Origin: Chloroflexota bacterium
GTDB taxonomy: Bacteria; Chloroflexota; Dehalococcoidia; UBA2979
Assembly: GCA_009843585.1 (NCBI GenBank)
Contig: VYDC01000030.1
Coordinates: 1 to 18,406 of the forward strand
Length of the DNA: 18,406 nucleotides
Reading direction: 5' to 3'
Shown: piece after piece, positions 1 to 8,108 of the stretch
Layout: each line of letters starts with the position of its first letter
Position numbering within the stretch: position 1 is the stretch's first letter
Notes under the pieces: generated by a model
The model's database searches: none
What the model saw: only the letters and a program-made list of their open reading frames with translations
What the model was told of the DNA's origin: nothing
Program-made: the position numbers and the translations under genes

Positions 1-1302
1 GACGGGGACACCGCCGGGCCGCCCGCGCGGGCCGGGATCTTCGCGTCGCTGCGCCTGCGGGACTTCCGGCTGCTGTGGGCGGGCCAGGTCAGCCACACCG
101 GCGCGCTCTGGGCCGAGCAGATCGCCCGTCCGGTGCTCGTCTACGAGCTGACGGGATCGGCGGCGCACCTCGGCGCCGTCGTCGCGATGCGGACCCTGCC
201 GCAGCTCGGTCTCGGCGTGGTGGCCGGCGTGATCGCCGATCGCTACGACCGCCGCCGGGTGCTGATCGTCACCAAGGTCGGCGCGCTCGGGATCGGCGTC
301 GTCTTCGCGGCGCTGCTCGTCGCCGGGCACCTCGAGCTGTGGCACATCTACGTCGCCTCCTTCGGCCGCGGCGCGCTGATGGCGTTCGACCAGCCGGCCC
401 GCAACTCGCTGATCCCGAGCGTGGTCCCGCAGGCGTGGCTGATGAACGCGGTGGCGCTGATGGCGACCACGCAGAGCTCGATGCGCGTGGTCGGCGCGGC
501 GGCCGCCGGCGTGACGCTGGGCGCGATCGGGACGGAGGGGACCTTCGTGCTGATCCCCATCGTCTACGTCGGCTCGGTGACGGCCACGATCCTGATGCGG
601 ACGGCGGACCAGCCGGCCGCCGCAGGGGTCGGTCTCGCGGCGCTCCGCACCGACCTCGCCGAGGGCCTGCGGTTCGCGCTCTCACAGCGCGCGATCCGCG
701 TGACGCTCCTGCTCTCGCTCCTCTTCTTCACGCTCGGCGTCCCCTACCTGCAGGTCTTCTCCCCCCTCTTCGCCCTCGAGGTGCTCGACATGGGCAACAC
801 CGGCGTCGGCGTCCTGCTCGCCGTGTCGGGAGTCGGGGCGCTCGTGGGCGCGCTGGTGGTCGCATCCCAGCCATCCACGCGGATCGGCCTGATGCTCCCG
901 CTCCTGCTCGTCGCCTTCGGCGCGGCGCTCGTCCTCTTCGCGGCGACGGCGTCCCTGCCCCAGCTCTGGGGCCGCTACTGGCTCGCCCTCCCGCTCGTCG
1001 CGATGGCCATCGTCGGGATGCTGCAGACCGCCTACTTCGCGTACGTGCAGACAATGCTGCTCGACGCGGCGCCGGACGAGCTCAGGGCGCGCGTCTTCTC
1101 GCTGATCTCGCTCGACCGCGCCACCTCCACGGCGGGCGCCGCGGCGGCCGGCTTCCTCGCCGAGGCCGCCGGAACGCAGCTGGCCCAGGCCTCCTACGGC
1201 GTGCTGCTCATCGCCGGCGGCGCGGCGACCTTCCTGCTCGCGCGGGAGTTCCTCGGCTACCGCATGGGCGGCGGCGCGCGGGGGCGGGGCCCCGCCGGCT
1301 AG
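1..1302 (+). CDS. MFS exporter, 5'-truncated
   Basis: The reading frame is open from the first base of the window, so the true start lies upstream; 433 residues are visible. It looks like a twelve-helix major facilitator superfamily protein of the EntS-like (MFS_3) exporter type. The visible start reads FASLRLRDFRLLW, typical of the region just before helix 1. The motif-A-like loop GVIADRYDRRRVL follows (residues about 76-88), then alternating hydrophobic segments to the end. Proteins of this group export small molecules such as siderophores or drugs by proton antiport; the substrate cannot be told from sequence. A GTG at 133 also gives an open frame, but it would delete the first helix, so I reject it as the start. 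The gene converges on the downstream phosphatase and the two stop codons overlap within one CTAG. Confidence 0.9.
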   Translation, partial: DGDTAGPPARAGIFASLRLRDFRLLWAGQVSHTGALWAEQIARPVLVYELTGSAAHLGAVVAMRTLPQLGLGVVAGVIADRYDRRRVLIVTKVGALGIGVVFAALLVAGHLELWHIYVASFGRGALMAFDQPARNSLIPSVVPQAWLMNAVALMATTQSSMRVVGAAAAGVTLGAIGTEGTFVLIPIVYVGSVTATILMRTADQPAAAGVGLAALRTDLAEGLRFALSQRAIRVTLLLSLLFFTLGVPYLQVFSPLFALEVLDMGNTGVGVLLAVSGVGALVGALVVASQPSTRIGLMLPLLLVAFGAALVLFAATASLPQLWGRYWLALPLVAMAIVGMLQTAYFAYVQTMLLDAAPDELRARVFSLISLDRATSTAGAAAAGFLAEAAGTQLAQASYGVLLIAGGAATFLLAREFLGYRMGGGARGRGPAG

Positions 1303-2192
1303 AGCCGGGCTCCCAGGCGGCGCAGCAGCGCGCGGCAGGCGGCGGGCTCCCCCGCGGCGAAGGGCGGCACGCCGACCTGCTGCGGCGACAGCCGCAGGGG
1401 GCGCCCGTCGAAGCCGACCAGATCCCCGCCGACCGCGCGCAGCACCGCCGCCCCGCCGGCGACGTCCCAGACCGAGCGCGGCCCGGTCGAGAGGTAGACG
1501 TCGGCGCGTCCGCAGGCGACGTGCGCGAGCTTCACCGCCGCCGAGCCGCAGGGATAGACCGGGAACGGGATCTGGTAGTGCAGGCGGCGCCACTCGTAGT
1601 CGTGGCGGGAGACGACCACCCGCTCCACCGCCGCGCCGCGTGCCAGCCGGCCGAGCGGCTCGCCGTCGAGCCGCGCCCCCGGCCCGCCGGCGCCCGGGAG
1701 GCCGGAGAGCAGTCGCCGCTCGCCGGGGATGTAGACAGCGCCCAGCACCGGCCGATCGTCCAGGAAGAGACCGACCGAGACCCCGAACTCGGGGAGACCG
1801 CGCAGGAACTCGCGCGTCCCGTCGAGGGGGTCGACGACCCAGGTCGCCTCGCCGGGAACGAGCGGGGCGCCCTGCGCCGACTCCTCGGAGAGCCAGTGCG
1901 CCTCCGGGTAGAGCGCGGTCAGCTCGCGCCGCAGCACGGCGTCGGCGGCGTAGTCGGCCTCGCTGACCGGGCCCTCGCCGCGCTTGTGACCGACCCGTAT
2001 CAGCCGGCGTGCGGCGACGGCCGCGATCGCCTCGCCGGCGGCGCGCACCGCATCCTCGAGCCCGGAGCGGATCTCCTCGAGCCGCGGGAGCGGGAGAGAG
2101 GCGGCGGCCGGAGGCCCGGCCGGCTCCGGACCCGGGTCCGGCGCGTCGCCACCGTGGCCTCGCGGGCCGCTCGCGCTCGTCGTCGCCTCCAT
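1299..2192 (-). CDS. cysQ: CysQ/inositol monophosphatase-family phosphatase
   Basis: A 297-residue member of the Mg-dependent, lithium-sensitive IMPase/CysQ phosphatase family. Metal-site motifs are visible in order: GPVSEADYAAD (75-84), the EE pair (103-104), WVVDPLDGTREF (118-129) and SVWDVAGGAAVL (240-251). The DPLDGT-R-EF form resembles CysQ, which removes the 3'-phosphate from PAP/PAPS during sulfate assimilation. Inositol-1-phosphatase or histidinol-phosphatase activity cannot be excluded. I chose the ATG at 2192 because the roughly 36 residues before the conserved region are already low-complexity, and a longer reading to 2369 would run through the glcD promoter and into glcD. It is divergent from glcDEF with only 39 bases between start codons. 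Sulfur metabolism would fit a window rich in Fe-S assembly, but that link is inference. Confidence 0.87.
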   Translation of the reverse strand: MEATTSASGPRGHGGDAPDPGPEPAGPPAAASLPLPRLEEIRSGLEDAVRAAGEAIAAVAARRLIRVGHKRGEGPVSEADYAADAVLRRELTALYPEAHWLSEESAQGAPLVPGEATWVVDPLDGTREFLRGLPEFGVSVGLFLDDRPVLGAVYIPGERRLLSGLPGAGGPGARLDGEPLGRLARGAAVERVVVSRHDYEWRRLHYQIPFPVYPCGSAAVKLAHVACGRADVYLSTGPRSVWDVAGGAAVLRAVGGDLVGFDGRPLRLSPQQVGVPPFAAGEPAACRALLRRLGARL

Positions 2193-2212
2193 CGTCGGCG
2201 CCGGGAGGGCCG

Positions 2213-2218
2213 ATGCTA
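2213..2218 (-). promoter_or_regulatory. candidate -10 box of the phosphatase gene
   Basis: On the minus strand the sequence reads TAGCAT, ending 20 bases before the ATG at 2192, which would leave a leader of about 14 bases. No clear -35 box or Shine-Dalgarno is visible. It overlaps the glcD -10 box by two bases. Confidence 0.4.
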
Positions 2219-2222
2219 CACT
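2217..2222 (+). promoter_or_regulatory. candidate -10 box of glcDEF (near-leaderless)
   Basis: TACACT lies 9 bases before the glcD ATG at 2232. Transcription would begin at or within about 3 bases of the start codon, leaving no room for a ribosome-binding site, and none is seen. This spacing is typical of leaderless genes in Actinobacteria. No good -35 is visible. Confidence 0.55.
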
Positions 2223-2231
2223 CGCCCCGCG

Positions 2232-3773
2232 ATGCAGACGAACGCGCCCGCCGCCCGGAACGATGCGGCCACGCCGCCCGCCGGCGACCCCCCCAACCCG
2301 CTGCGCGGCGACCCGGCGCTCCGGGCGGCCCTGGCCCGCGAGCTGCGGGCGATCGTCGGAGCCCCGCACGTCATCGACGCGCCCGAGGAGCTCCTCGTCT
2401 ACGAGTACGACGCGACGATCGAGCGCGCGCGGCCCGACCTGGTCGTGCTCCCGGCCTCAACCGAGGAGGCCGCGGCGACGCTCGCGGCCTGCGCCCGGGT
2501 CGACGCGCCCGTCGTCCCGCGTGGCTCGGGGACGGGGTTCGCCGGCGGCGCGCTTCCCGTCGCCGGCGGCGTCGTCGTCGCGACGGCGCGGATGACCCGC
2601 ATCCGCGAACTCGACGCCGAGGAGCGGATCGCCGTCGTCGAGCCGGGCGTCATCAACCTCGCGCTGCAGCAGGCCGCCGCCGAGCACGGGCTGCGCTACG
2701 CCCCCGATCCCTCCTCGCAGCGCATCTGCACCATCGGGGGCAACGTCGGCACCAACGCCGGCGGTCCGCACACGCTCGCGCACGGGAGCACCGTGAACCA
2801 CGTGCTCGCGGTGGAACTCGTCCTCCCCGACGGCCGCGTGACCTGGCTCGGAGGCCGCCAGCTCGACGCCCCGGGCGTGGACCTGCGCGCCCTCGTCGTC
2901 GGATCGGAGGGGACCCTCGGACTCGTCACGGCGGTCTGCGTCCGGCTCCTCCCGCTGCCCGAGGCGGTGCGCACCATGCTCGCCGTCTTCGACACCGTCG
3001 AGCGCGCCTCCGAGGCCGTCTCGGCGATCGTCGAGCGGGGCGTGATCCCCGTCGCGCTGGAGATGCTCGACGCCGAGACGATCCGCGCCGTCGAGTCGCA
3101 GGCGCGGCTCGGCTATCCGCTCGACGCCGGCGCCGTGCTGCTCGCGGAGGTGGAGGGGCTCGCCGAGCAGGTCGAGGAGGACGCCGCCACCGTGATCGCG
3201 GCGCTCGAGGAGAGCGGCGCCAGGACCGTTCGCTCGGCCGACGAGGAGGCGGAGAGGGAGCGTCTCTGGGAGGGGCGGAAGGCCGGCATCGGGGCGCTCG
3301 GCGCCATCTCCCCCAACTTCTACCTGCTCGACGGCGTGGTGCCGCGGACGAAGCTGCCCGCCGTGATGCGGGAGGTGGCGGCGCTCTCGGAGCGGTACGG
3401 CTTCCGCTGCGCCAACATCTTCCACGCCGGCGACGGCAACCTGCACCCGAACATCATGTTCGACGAGCTCGAGCCCGGGTCCTCGTCGCGCGTCCTGGAG
3501 CTCGGCGGGGAGATCCTGCGAGTCTGCGTGGAGGCGGGGGGATCGATCACCGGCGAGCACGGGGTCGGCCTCGAGAAGCGCTCCTACCTCGGGTGGATCT
3601 TCGATCCCCCCGACCTCGACGCGATGACGCGGGTGCGGGACGCCTTCGGCGGCTCCGGCCGCTTCAATCCCTGCAAGGTGCTCCCGGTCTCGCACGGGTG
3701 CGCGCAGGGGCACGCCGCCGAGGCCGGAGCGGCGGCGCTCCGCCTCGCCCGCGCGCCGGGCGTCTACCTCTAG
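2232..3773 (+). CDS. glcD: glycolate oxidase subunit GlcD (FAD-linked oxidase)
   Basis: A 513-residue FAD-dependent 2-hydroxyacid dehydrogenase of the GlcD/D-lactate dehydrogenase type, oxidising glycolate (or D-lactate) to the 2-oxo acid. The PCMH-type FAD-binding domain shows PRGSGTGFAGGALP (96-109), CTIGGNVGTNAGG (166-178) and LVVGSEGTLG (221-230). The C-terminal catalytic/cap domain shows the metal-site motif FHAGDGNLHP (397-406), then GEHGVGLEKR (441-450) and FNPCKVLP (478-485). Length matches the family. The ATG at 2232 sits just after a -10 box; the frame stays open far upstream, but only through unrelated genes. It is the first gene of a three-gene operon with glcE (1-base gap) and glcF. 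No glcC-type regulator or permease is next to it, so the exact substrate is inferred from the subunit set. Confidence 0.94.
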   Translation: MQTNAPAARNDAATPPAGDPPNPLRGDPALRAALARELRAIVGAPHVIDAPEELLVYEYDATIERARPDLVVLPASTEEAAATLAACARVDAPVVPRGSGTGFAGGALPVAGGVVVATARMTRIRELDAEERIAVVEPGVINLALQQAAAEHGLRYAPDPSSQRICTIGGNVGTNAGGPHTLAHGSTVNHVLAVELVLPDGRVTWLGGRQLDAPGVDLRALVVGSEGTLGLVTAVCVRLLPLPEAVRTMLAVFDTVERASEAVSAIVERGVIPVALEMLDAETIRAVESQARLGYPLDAGAVLLAEVEGLAEQVEEDAATVIAALEESGARTVRSADEEAERERLWEGRKAGIGALGAISPNFYLLDGVVPRTKLPAVMREVAALSERYGFRCANIFHAGDGNLHPNIMFDELEPGSSSRVLELGGEILRVCVEAGGSITGEHGVGLEKRSYLGWIFDPPDLDAMTRVRDAFGGSGRFNPCKVLPVSHGCAQGHAAEAGAAALRLARAPGVYL

Positions 3774-3774
3774 C

Positions 3775-5157
3775 GTGCCCGCGGACGGCCCCCGGGCGGC
3801 GCAGGAGGCCCGGGAGGGATCGGCGACCGCCGTCGCGGCGATCCGCGGCGCGATGCCGGAGGGTCGCGACCGCGACCCCGCGCGCTACCCGATCGACGGC
3901 CACATCCCGGCACTCGCGCTCGCGCCGCGCACGCGCGGGGAGCTGGCGGGCGCGCTTCAGGCGGCCGCGCGAGGCGGGCTCGCGGTCGCGCCGCAGGCGG
4001 GCCGCACCGCGCTGGCCGCGGGCGGGCCGCTCCACCGCTACGACGTGGCGCTCGACCTCCGCGGCCTCGACCGCGTGGTGGAGCACGAGCCGGCCGATCT
4101 CACCATCACGGTCGAGGCGGGGATCTCTCTCGGATCCCTCGCCGAGGTGCTCCGCCCGCACGGGCAGCAGCTTCCGCTCGATCCGCCCGGGGGCGGGGAG
4201 GTCTCGGTCGGAGGGATGCTCGCGACCGCCCGCCCCGGCAGCTGGCGCGGGCTGCTGCCCGGCGTGGGCGACCTCCTGCTCGGGGCCACGGTCGCGCTCC
4301 CCGACGGGACGCTCGCCCGCTCCGGGGGACGCGTCGTGAAGAACGTCGCCGGCTACGACCTCCACCGCCTCCACGCGGGGGCGCTCGGCGCCTTCGGCGT
4401 GATCGTCGAGGCGGCGTTCAAGCTGGTGCCCCTGCCCGAGGCGACCGCGACGATCGCCTGCCGCTGCCGGCATCTCCCCCAGGCCGCCGCCCTCGCTCGC
4501 ACCCTCCGCGACACCCCGCTCGCCGCGCGCGGGCTGGCTCTCGTCGGCGCCCGCGCGGCCGCGGAGGCTGGTCTCCCCGCGGAGCCGCACGTGCTCGTCG
4601 GCCTCGCCGGCGCGGCCGCCGCCCTCGAGCGCTCCCGCCGCGAGGTGCGGCTGTGCTGCCGCTCGGCTCACGTGCCGCCGGCCGAGGAGCGCGGCGACGA
4701 CGAGACCTGGGGCCGGCTCCGCGCGCTCGCCGCGGGAGCGGAGGCGGAGGCGGGCGGAGCGGAGGGCACGCCGGTCGTGCTGCGGGGGTCCCTGCCCCTC
4801 TCCGAGCTCGCCGCCGTGCTGGAGGAGGCGGAGGAGGCGGGCTTCGCGGCCTGGGCGCACATCGCCGCGGGCTCCCTGCTCGCGGCCGCTCCCCCGTCCG
4901 GCGACGCCGCGGACGCGGGGCGCGTCGCCGCGCTCCGCGCGCGGTGCGAGGCGGCCGGCGGAACGCTCGCCATCGAGGCCGGACCGGCGGCGCTGCGGGC
5001 CGCGCTCGATCCCGCGGCCGGCGCCCGCGACGAGGTGGCGCTCGACCTCGCCCGCGAGCTCAGGCGCCGCTTCGACCCGCTCCGCACGGTGAACCCGGGG
5101 CGCTGGCCCCTCATCGACGGCCCCGGCACAGGGGCCGGCGCGGCGGGTGCGGCGTGA
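3775..5157 (+). CDS. glcE: glycolate oxidase subunit GlcE (FAD-binding)
   Basis: A 460-residue second flavoprotein-like subunit of the glycolate oxidase complex. The FAD-binding half contains LTITVEAGISLGSLAEVL (109-126), a GG-x-VSVGGMLA segment (140-150) and the GlcE hallmark GGRVVKNVAGYDLHRL (184-199). The C-terminal half is Ala/Gly-rich and less conserved and ends with RTVNPGRWP, as in related proteins. It starts with GTG one base after the glcD stop. No Shine-Dalgarno is seen there, so translation is probably coupled to glcD. It lacks the metal-binding HxGDGNLHP motif of GlcD, as expected for GlcE. Its stop overlaps the glcF start by four bases (GTGA). Confidence 0.92.
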   Translation: MPADGPRAAQEAREGSATAVAAIRGAMPEGRDRDPARYPIDGHIPALALAPRTRGELAGALQAAARGGLAVAPQAGRTALAAGGPLHRYDVALDLRGLDRVVEHEPADLTITVEAGISLGSLAEVLRPHGQQLPLDPPGGGEVSVGGMLATARPGSWRGLLPGVGDLLLGATVALPDGTLARSGGRVVKNVAGYDLHRLHAGALGAFGVIVEAAFKLVPLPEATATIACRCRHLPQAAALARTLRDTPLAARGLALVGARAAAEAGLPAEPHVLVGLAGAAAALERSRREVRLCCRSAHVPPAEERGDDETWGRLRALAAGAEAEAGGAEGTPVVLRGSLPLSELAAVLEEAEEAGFAAWAHIAAGSLLAAAPPSGDAADAGRVAALRARCEAAGGTLAIEAGPAALRAALDPAAGARDEVALDLARELRRRFDPLRTVNPGRWPLIDGPGTGAGAAGAA

Positions 5158-6515
5158 CGCGCCCCGAACCGCAGGAGACGCCGTCGGGCGCGGCCGGGGC
5201 GGGGGCGGGGCCGGACGCCCCCTCGCTCGCCGACCTCCGCAACTGCATCCACTGCGGCTTCTGCCTGCCGGCCTGCCCCACCTACCTCGCGACCGGGCAG
5301 GAGCTCGAGTCGCCTCGCGGCCGGCTGCACCTGATCCGCGCCGTCGTGGAGGGACGCGCGGAGCCGACCGGCGCGCTGCTCGGCCACCTCGACCTCTGCC
5401 TGCAGTGCCGGGCCTGCGAGACTGCGTGTCCCTCCGGCGTCCCGTACGGGCGCATCATGGAGGACGCGCGCGCCTCGGTCATGGGCCAGCCGGCGGACGA
5501 CGCCCCGGGCCGGCCGTCGCGACGCCCGGCCGCGTGGAGGCTTCGCGCGCTCCTGCTGCGGCAGGTGGTGGCGCGGCCGCGCGCGCTGCGCACGCTCTCA
5601 GCGCTCGGCCGGCTCTACGGCCGCTCGGGGCTGCAGCGCCTCCTGCGCGGGCCCCTCGCCCGAGCGCTCCCCGCCTCACTGCGCCGGCGCGAGGGGCAGC
5701 TGCCCGACCGCTGGCCGGCCCCCTTCCGCGCCTCGGGGCGGCTCGCGGGCCCCGCGGAGGCGGGCAGGCGCGTGGCGCTGCTCACCGGCTGCATCCACGG
5801 CGAGTTCTTCCCCGAGACGCACCGGGCGACGGTGCGCGTGCTCGACCGGCTCGGCATCGAGGTCGTGGCGCCCGCGGCGCAGCGATGCTGCGGGGCGCTC
5901 CACGCGCACGCCGGCGACGCCGAGGCGGCGCGCGCGCTCGCGCGCGCGAACATCGCCGCCTTCGAGGAGGCCGGCGTGGAGAGCGTCGTCGTCAACGCCG
6001 CCGGCTGCGGCGCCTCGATGAAGGAGTACGGGCGCCTGCTGCGCCACGACGCCGCCTGGGCCGAGCGCGCCGAGCGCTTCGCCGCCCGCGTGCGCGACGT
6101 GCTCGAGTTCGTCGCGGCCGAGCCCTTCGCGGAGCCGGGGCTCGGCCCGGTGGAGCGCAGCGTGACGCTGCAGGAGGCGTGCCACCTCGCCCACGCGCAG
6201 CGGATCCGCGAGGCGCCCCGCGCCATCCTCCGCGCCATACCCGGCCTGCGCCTGGTGGAGATGGCGGCGCCCGACCGCTGCTGCGGGTCCGCCGGCCTCT
6301 ACTCGGCCGTGCAGCCGGAGATGTCGGCGCGCGTCCTCGAGGCGAAGATGGGCGACGTCGCCTCGACCGGCGCCTCCGTCGTCGCCACCGCCAACCCCGG
6401 CTGCACGCTCCAGCTGCGCGCGGGGAGCCGTCGCCACGGCGTCGACGCCGACGCCCTGCACGTCATCGAGCTGCTCGACGAGTCGTACCGCGCCGGAGCC
6501 CCCCGCGGACCCTGA
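5154..6515 (+). CDS. glcF: glycolate oxidase iron-sulfur subunit GlcF
   Basis: A 453-residue Fe-S subunit that passes electrons from the flavin subunits toward the membrane quinone pool. Two 4Fe-4S motifs are visible: CIHCGFCLPACP (Cys 31, 34, 37, 41) and CLQCRACETACP (Cys 82, 85, 88, 92). They are followed by two CCG (DUF3390/heterodisulfide-reductase-like) repeats. The first has QRCCGALH (Cys 245-246) and NAAGCG; the second has DRCCGSAG (Cys 376-377) and NPGC (414-417). The GTG start overlaps the glcE stop in GTGA; this start leaves a 30-residue lead before the first cluster, as in homologues. It is the last gene of the operon, followed by a convergent hairpin. It is a likely client of the SUF system encoded further on. 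Confidence 0.94.
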   Translation: MTRPEPQETPSGAAGAGAGPDAPSLADLRNCIHCGFCLPACPTYLATGQELESPRGRLHLIRAVVEGRAEPTGALLGHLDLCLQCRACETACPSGVPYGRIMEDARASVMGQPADDAPGRPSRRPAAWRLRALLLRQVVARPRALRTLSALGRLYGRSGLQRLLRGPLARALPASLRRREGQLPDRWPAPFRASGRLAGPAEAGRRVALLTGCIHGEFFPETHRATVRVLDRLGIEVVAPAAQRCCGALHAHAGDAEAARALARANIAAFEEAGVESVVVNAAGCGASMKEYGRLLRHDAAWAERAERFAARVRDVLEFVAAEPFAEPGLGPVERSVTLQEACHLAHAQRIREAPRAILRAIPGLRLVEMAAPDRCCGSAGLYSAVQPEMSARVLEAKMGDVASTGASVVATANPGCTLQLRAGSRRHGVDADALHVIELLDESYRAGAPRGP

Positions 6516-6530
6516 CCGGGATCGTCCCTC

Positions 6531-6563
6531 CCTGAGGCAGCGGCGCGCGTCCGGGGCCTCAGG
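6531..6563. terminator. candidate bidirectional terminator, glcF / phzF-like
   Basis: CCTGAGGC (6531-6538) and GCCTCAGG (6556-6563) are perfect complements, with a 17-base GC-rich loop. The stem lies between two convergent stop codons; its right arm includes the stop codon of the PhzF-like gene. There is no U-tract on either side, so function is inferred from position. Confidence 0.45.
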
Positions 6564-7350
6564 AGGGGGAGAGCTCCGCCCTGAGGACCGTGACCGCCTG
6601 CCCGAGCAGCCGCACGCGCTCGCCTCGGACCTCCACGCGCACCACCCCGCCGCGGGCCGACGCCTGGTAGGCGGTGAAGTGCTCCCGGCCGGTTCGCATC
6701 CGCCAGTACGGCCCGAGGCAGCAGTGCGCCGAGCCGGTCACCGGGTCCTCGTCGACGCCCGTCGCCGGCGCGAAGAACCTCGAGACGAAGTCGTAGCCCG
6801 GCGTCGAGCTCGCCGCCGTCACGATGACGCCCCGCGTCTCGACGGCCCGCAGGCGGTGGAGGTCGGGGGTGAGGGCGCGCACGACCTCCTCCGACTCGAC
6901 CTCCGCCAGGTAGTCGAAGCGCCCGCGCGCGAGATGCCGGCACTCCACGCCGAGCGCCTCCATCAGGGCGCCCGGGGGGTCCACCGGGCGGGGCGGGTCG
7001 CTCGGGAAGTCGAGCTCGACCCAGCCGCCGCGGAGCCGGGCGGTCAGGAGGCCCGAGCGCGTGTGGAACCGGATCTCGTTCCCGGGGGCGGCATCCCCCT
7101 GCTCCCAGAGGACGTGGGCGGCCGCGAGCGTCGCATGCCCGCACAGATCGACCTCCACGGCCGGCGTGAACCACCTCAGGTCGAAGGCCCCGTCCGGCCG
7201 TCCCTCGAGGAAGGCCGTCTCCGAGAGGTTCATCTCGCGCGCGACCGACTGCATCCAGCCCGCGTCGCGGGGCGCCTGGAGCAGGCACACCGCCGCGGGG
7301 TTCCCGCCGAAGGGCGTGTCCGTGAAGGCATCGACCTGCGTGATCAGCAT
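6559..7350 (-). CDS. PhzF-family isomerase/epimerase-like protein
   Basis: A 263-residue protein with the two-lobed diaminopimelate-epimerase fold of the PhzF family. Family motifs: QVDAFTDTPFGGNPAAV (5-21); NLSETAFL with the catalytic-type Glu44; DLCGHATLAAAHVL with His72; and GVDEDPVTGSAH with Asp202. PhzF itself isomerises dihydro-hydroxyanthranilate in phenazine synthesis, but most family members have unknown substrates. No other phenazine gene is present, so I do not assign that pathway. The ATG at 7350 is supported by the family N-terminus and by a TATGCT box 6 bases upstream, which implies a leaderless transcript. Transcribed alone, 104 bases after the kinase gene on the same strand. 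Confidence 0.9.
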   Translation of the reverse strand: MLITQVDAFTDTPFGGNPAAVCLLQAPRDAGWMQSVAREMNLSETAFLEGRPDGAFDLRWFTPAVEVDLCGHATLAAAHVLWEQGDAAPGNEIRFHTRSGLLTARLRGGWVELDFPSDPPRPVDPPGALMEALGVECRHLARGRFDYLAEVESEEVVRALTPDLHRLRAVETRGVIVTAASSTPGYDFVSRFFAPATGVDEDPVTGSAHCCLGPYWRMRTGREHFTAYQASARGGVVRVEVRGERVRLLGQAVTVLRAELSPS

Positions 7351-7356
7351 GGCGCC

Positions 7357-7362
7357 AGCATA
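7357..7362 (-). promoter_or_regulatory. candidate -10 box of the PhzF-like gene (leaderless)
   Basis: Minus-strand TATGCT ends exactly 6 bases before the ATG at 7350, so the first transcribed base would be about the A of ATG. No Shine-Dalgarno and no recognisable -35 are present. Confidence 0.6.
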
Positions 7363-7388
7363 GGCGAGGAGTTCCCGGCGACGGACGA

Positions 7389-7424
7389 CGCCCGCCCGGG
7401 CCCCATCCCGGCCGGCGGCGGGCG
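7389..7424 (-). terminator. candidate hairpin after the SBP-kinase operon
   Basis: CGCCCGCC (7389-7396) and GGCGGGCG (7417-7424) form an 8-bp stem with a 20-base loop, downstream of the kinase stop and upstream of the PhzF-like promoter. A wider inverted repeat encloses it: GGCGACGG at 7377 and CCGTCGCC at 7448. No U-tract is present; such repeats arise easily at this GC content. Confidence 0.3.
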
Positions 7425-7454
7425 TTCCGCGCGAGCCTCCGCCCGGACCGTCGC

Positions 7455-8108
7455 CTAGCCTGTCTCGCGGCCGACGGCGCCCGATCTCCGTCCCGGGAGG
7501 CCGTCGAGCCACGCCGCCGCCTCCCGCGGCGTGCGCAGCCGGACCAGCCTCAGGTGCCGATGCTCCGGCCGCTCCAGCTCGCGGGGGATCTCCCGGCGGT
7601 GGCGGCCGTGGCTCTTGAGCGCCCAGAGGATGAGGGAGTCGCGGGTCAGGAGCTGCCGCCGGATGCTCTCCCGGTTGCCGTTCCAGAGCTCGGGGCGACG
7701 GACGGCGCGCCGCACGATCCGCCGGCAGAGTCGCCACAGCACGACCCGCAGGGGGTAGTCCAGCCACAGCAGCAGGGTCGCCCTCGGCCACACCACTCCG
7801 CGGGCTAACCGGTAGTTCCCGTCACCGACCCACGAGCCGCCCGCCAGGGCGTCGCGCAGCCGCTCCCGGAAGACGTCGTCCGGCGTCTCGGACCAGCCCG
7901 GGCCGTGGCGATGGGCGTCGAACTCGACATGCGGCACGTCCAGCGCCCGGGCGAGCTCCCGGGCGAGGGCCGTCTTCCCGGAGCCGGTGGTCCCCACGAC
8001 GACGACGCGGTCGAGGCTCCCCGGCTCGGGGGCGCTCTCCGCGTCGACCGCCGCGTGCCGCGCCGAACCCGGTGGGCGGCGACGCTCGCCGTCGCCCGGA
8101 ACGGTCAC
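7455..8108 (-). CDS. FlaR/adenylate-kinase-like P-loop kinase
   Basis: A 217-residue P-loop NTPase of the small-molecule kinase type often labelled 'DNA topology modulation protein FlaR' or adenylate kinase-like. Walker A is GTTGSGKT (39-46). It is followed by family features: HVEFDAHRHGPGW (60-72), WVGDGNYR (93-100), a hydrophobic strand LLLWLDYPL (112-120), and the conserved LWNGNRESIRRQLL (141-154) with RDSLILWALK (156-165). The substrate is unknown. I chose the GTG at 8108, which overlaps the stop of the upstream substrate-binding protein in GTGA. An in-frame start at 8183 would intrude into that gene. The first 30 residues are low-complexity. Translational coupling suggests a shared role with the binding protein, but none is documented to my knowledge. 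Confidence 0.85.
   Translation of the reverse strand: MTVPGDGERRRPPGSARHAAVDAESAPEPGSLDRVVVVGTTGSGKTALARELARALDVPHVEFDAHRHGPGWSETPDDVFRERLRDALAGGSWVGDGNYRLARGVVWPRATLLLWLDYPLRVVLWRLCRRIVRRAVRRPELWNGNRESIRRQLLTRDSLILWALKSHGRHRREIPRELERPEHRHLRLVRLRTPREAAAWLDGLPGRRSGAVGRETG

Noticed and set aside
75..2231. Open frame of over 700 codons upstream of and in frame with glcD
   Set aside because: It runs through the MFS gene in another frame and antisense to the phosphatase; composition is Arg/Ala/Gly-rich with no domain. A by-product of high GC.
6559..7350. Assigning the PhzF-like gene to phenazine synthesis
   Set aside because: No phzA-E or phzG homologue is present; PhzF relatives are widespread with unknown substrates.
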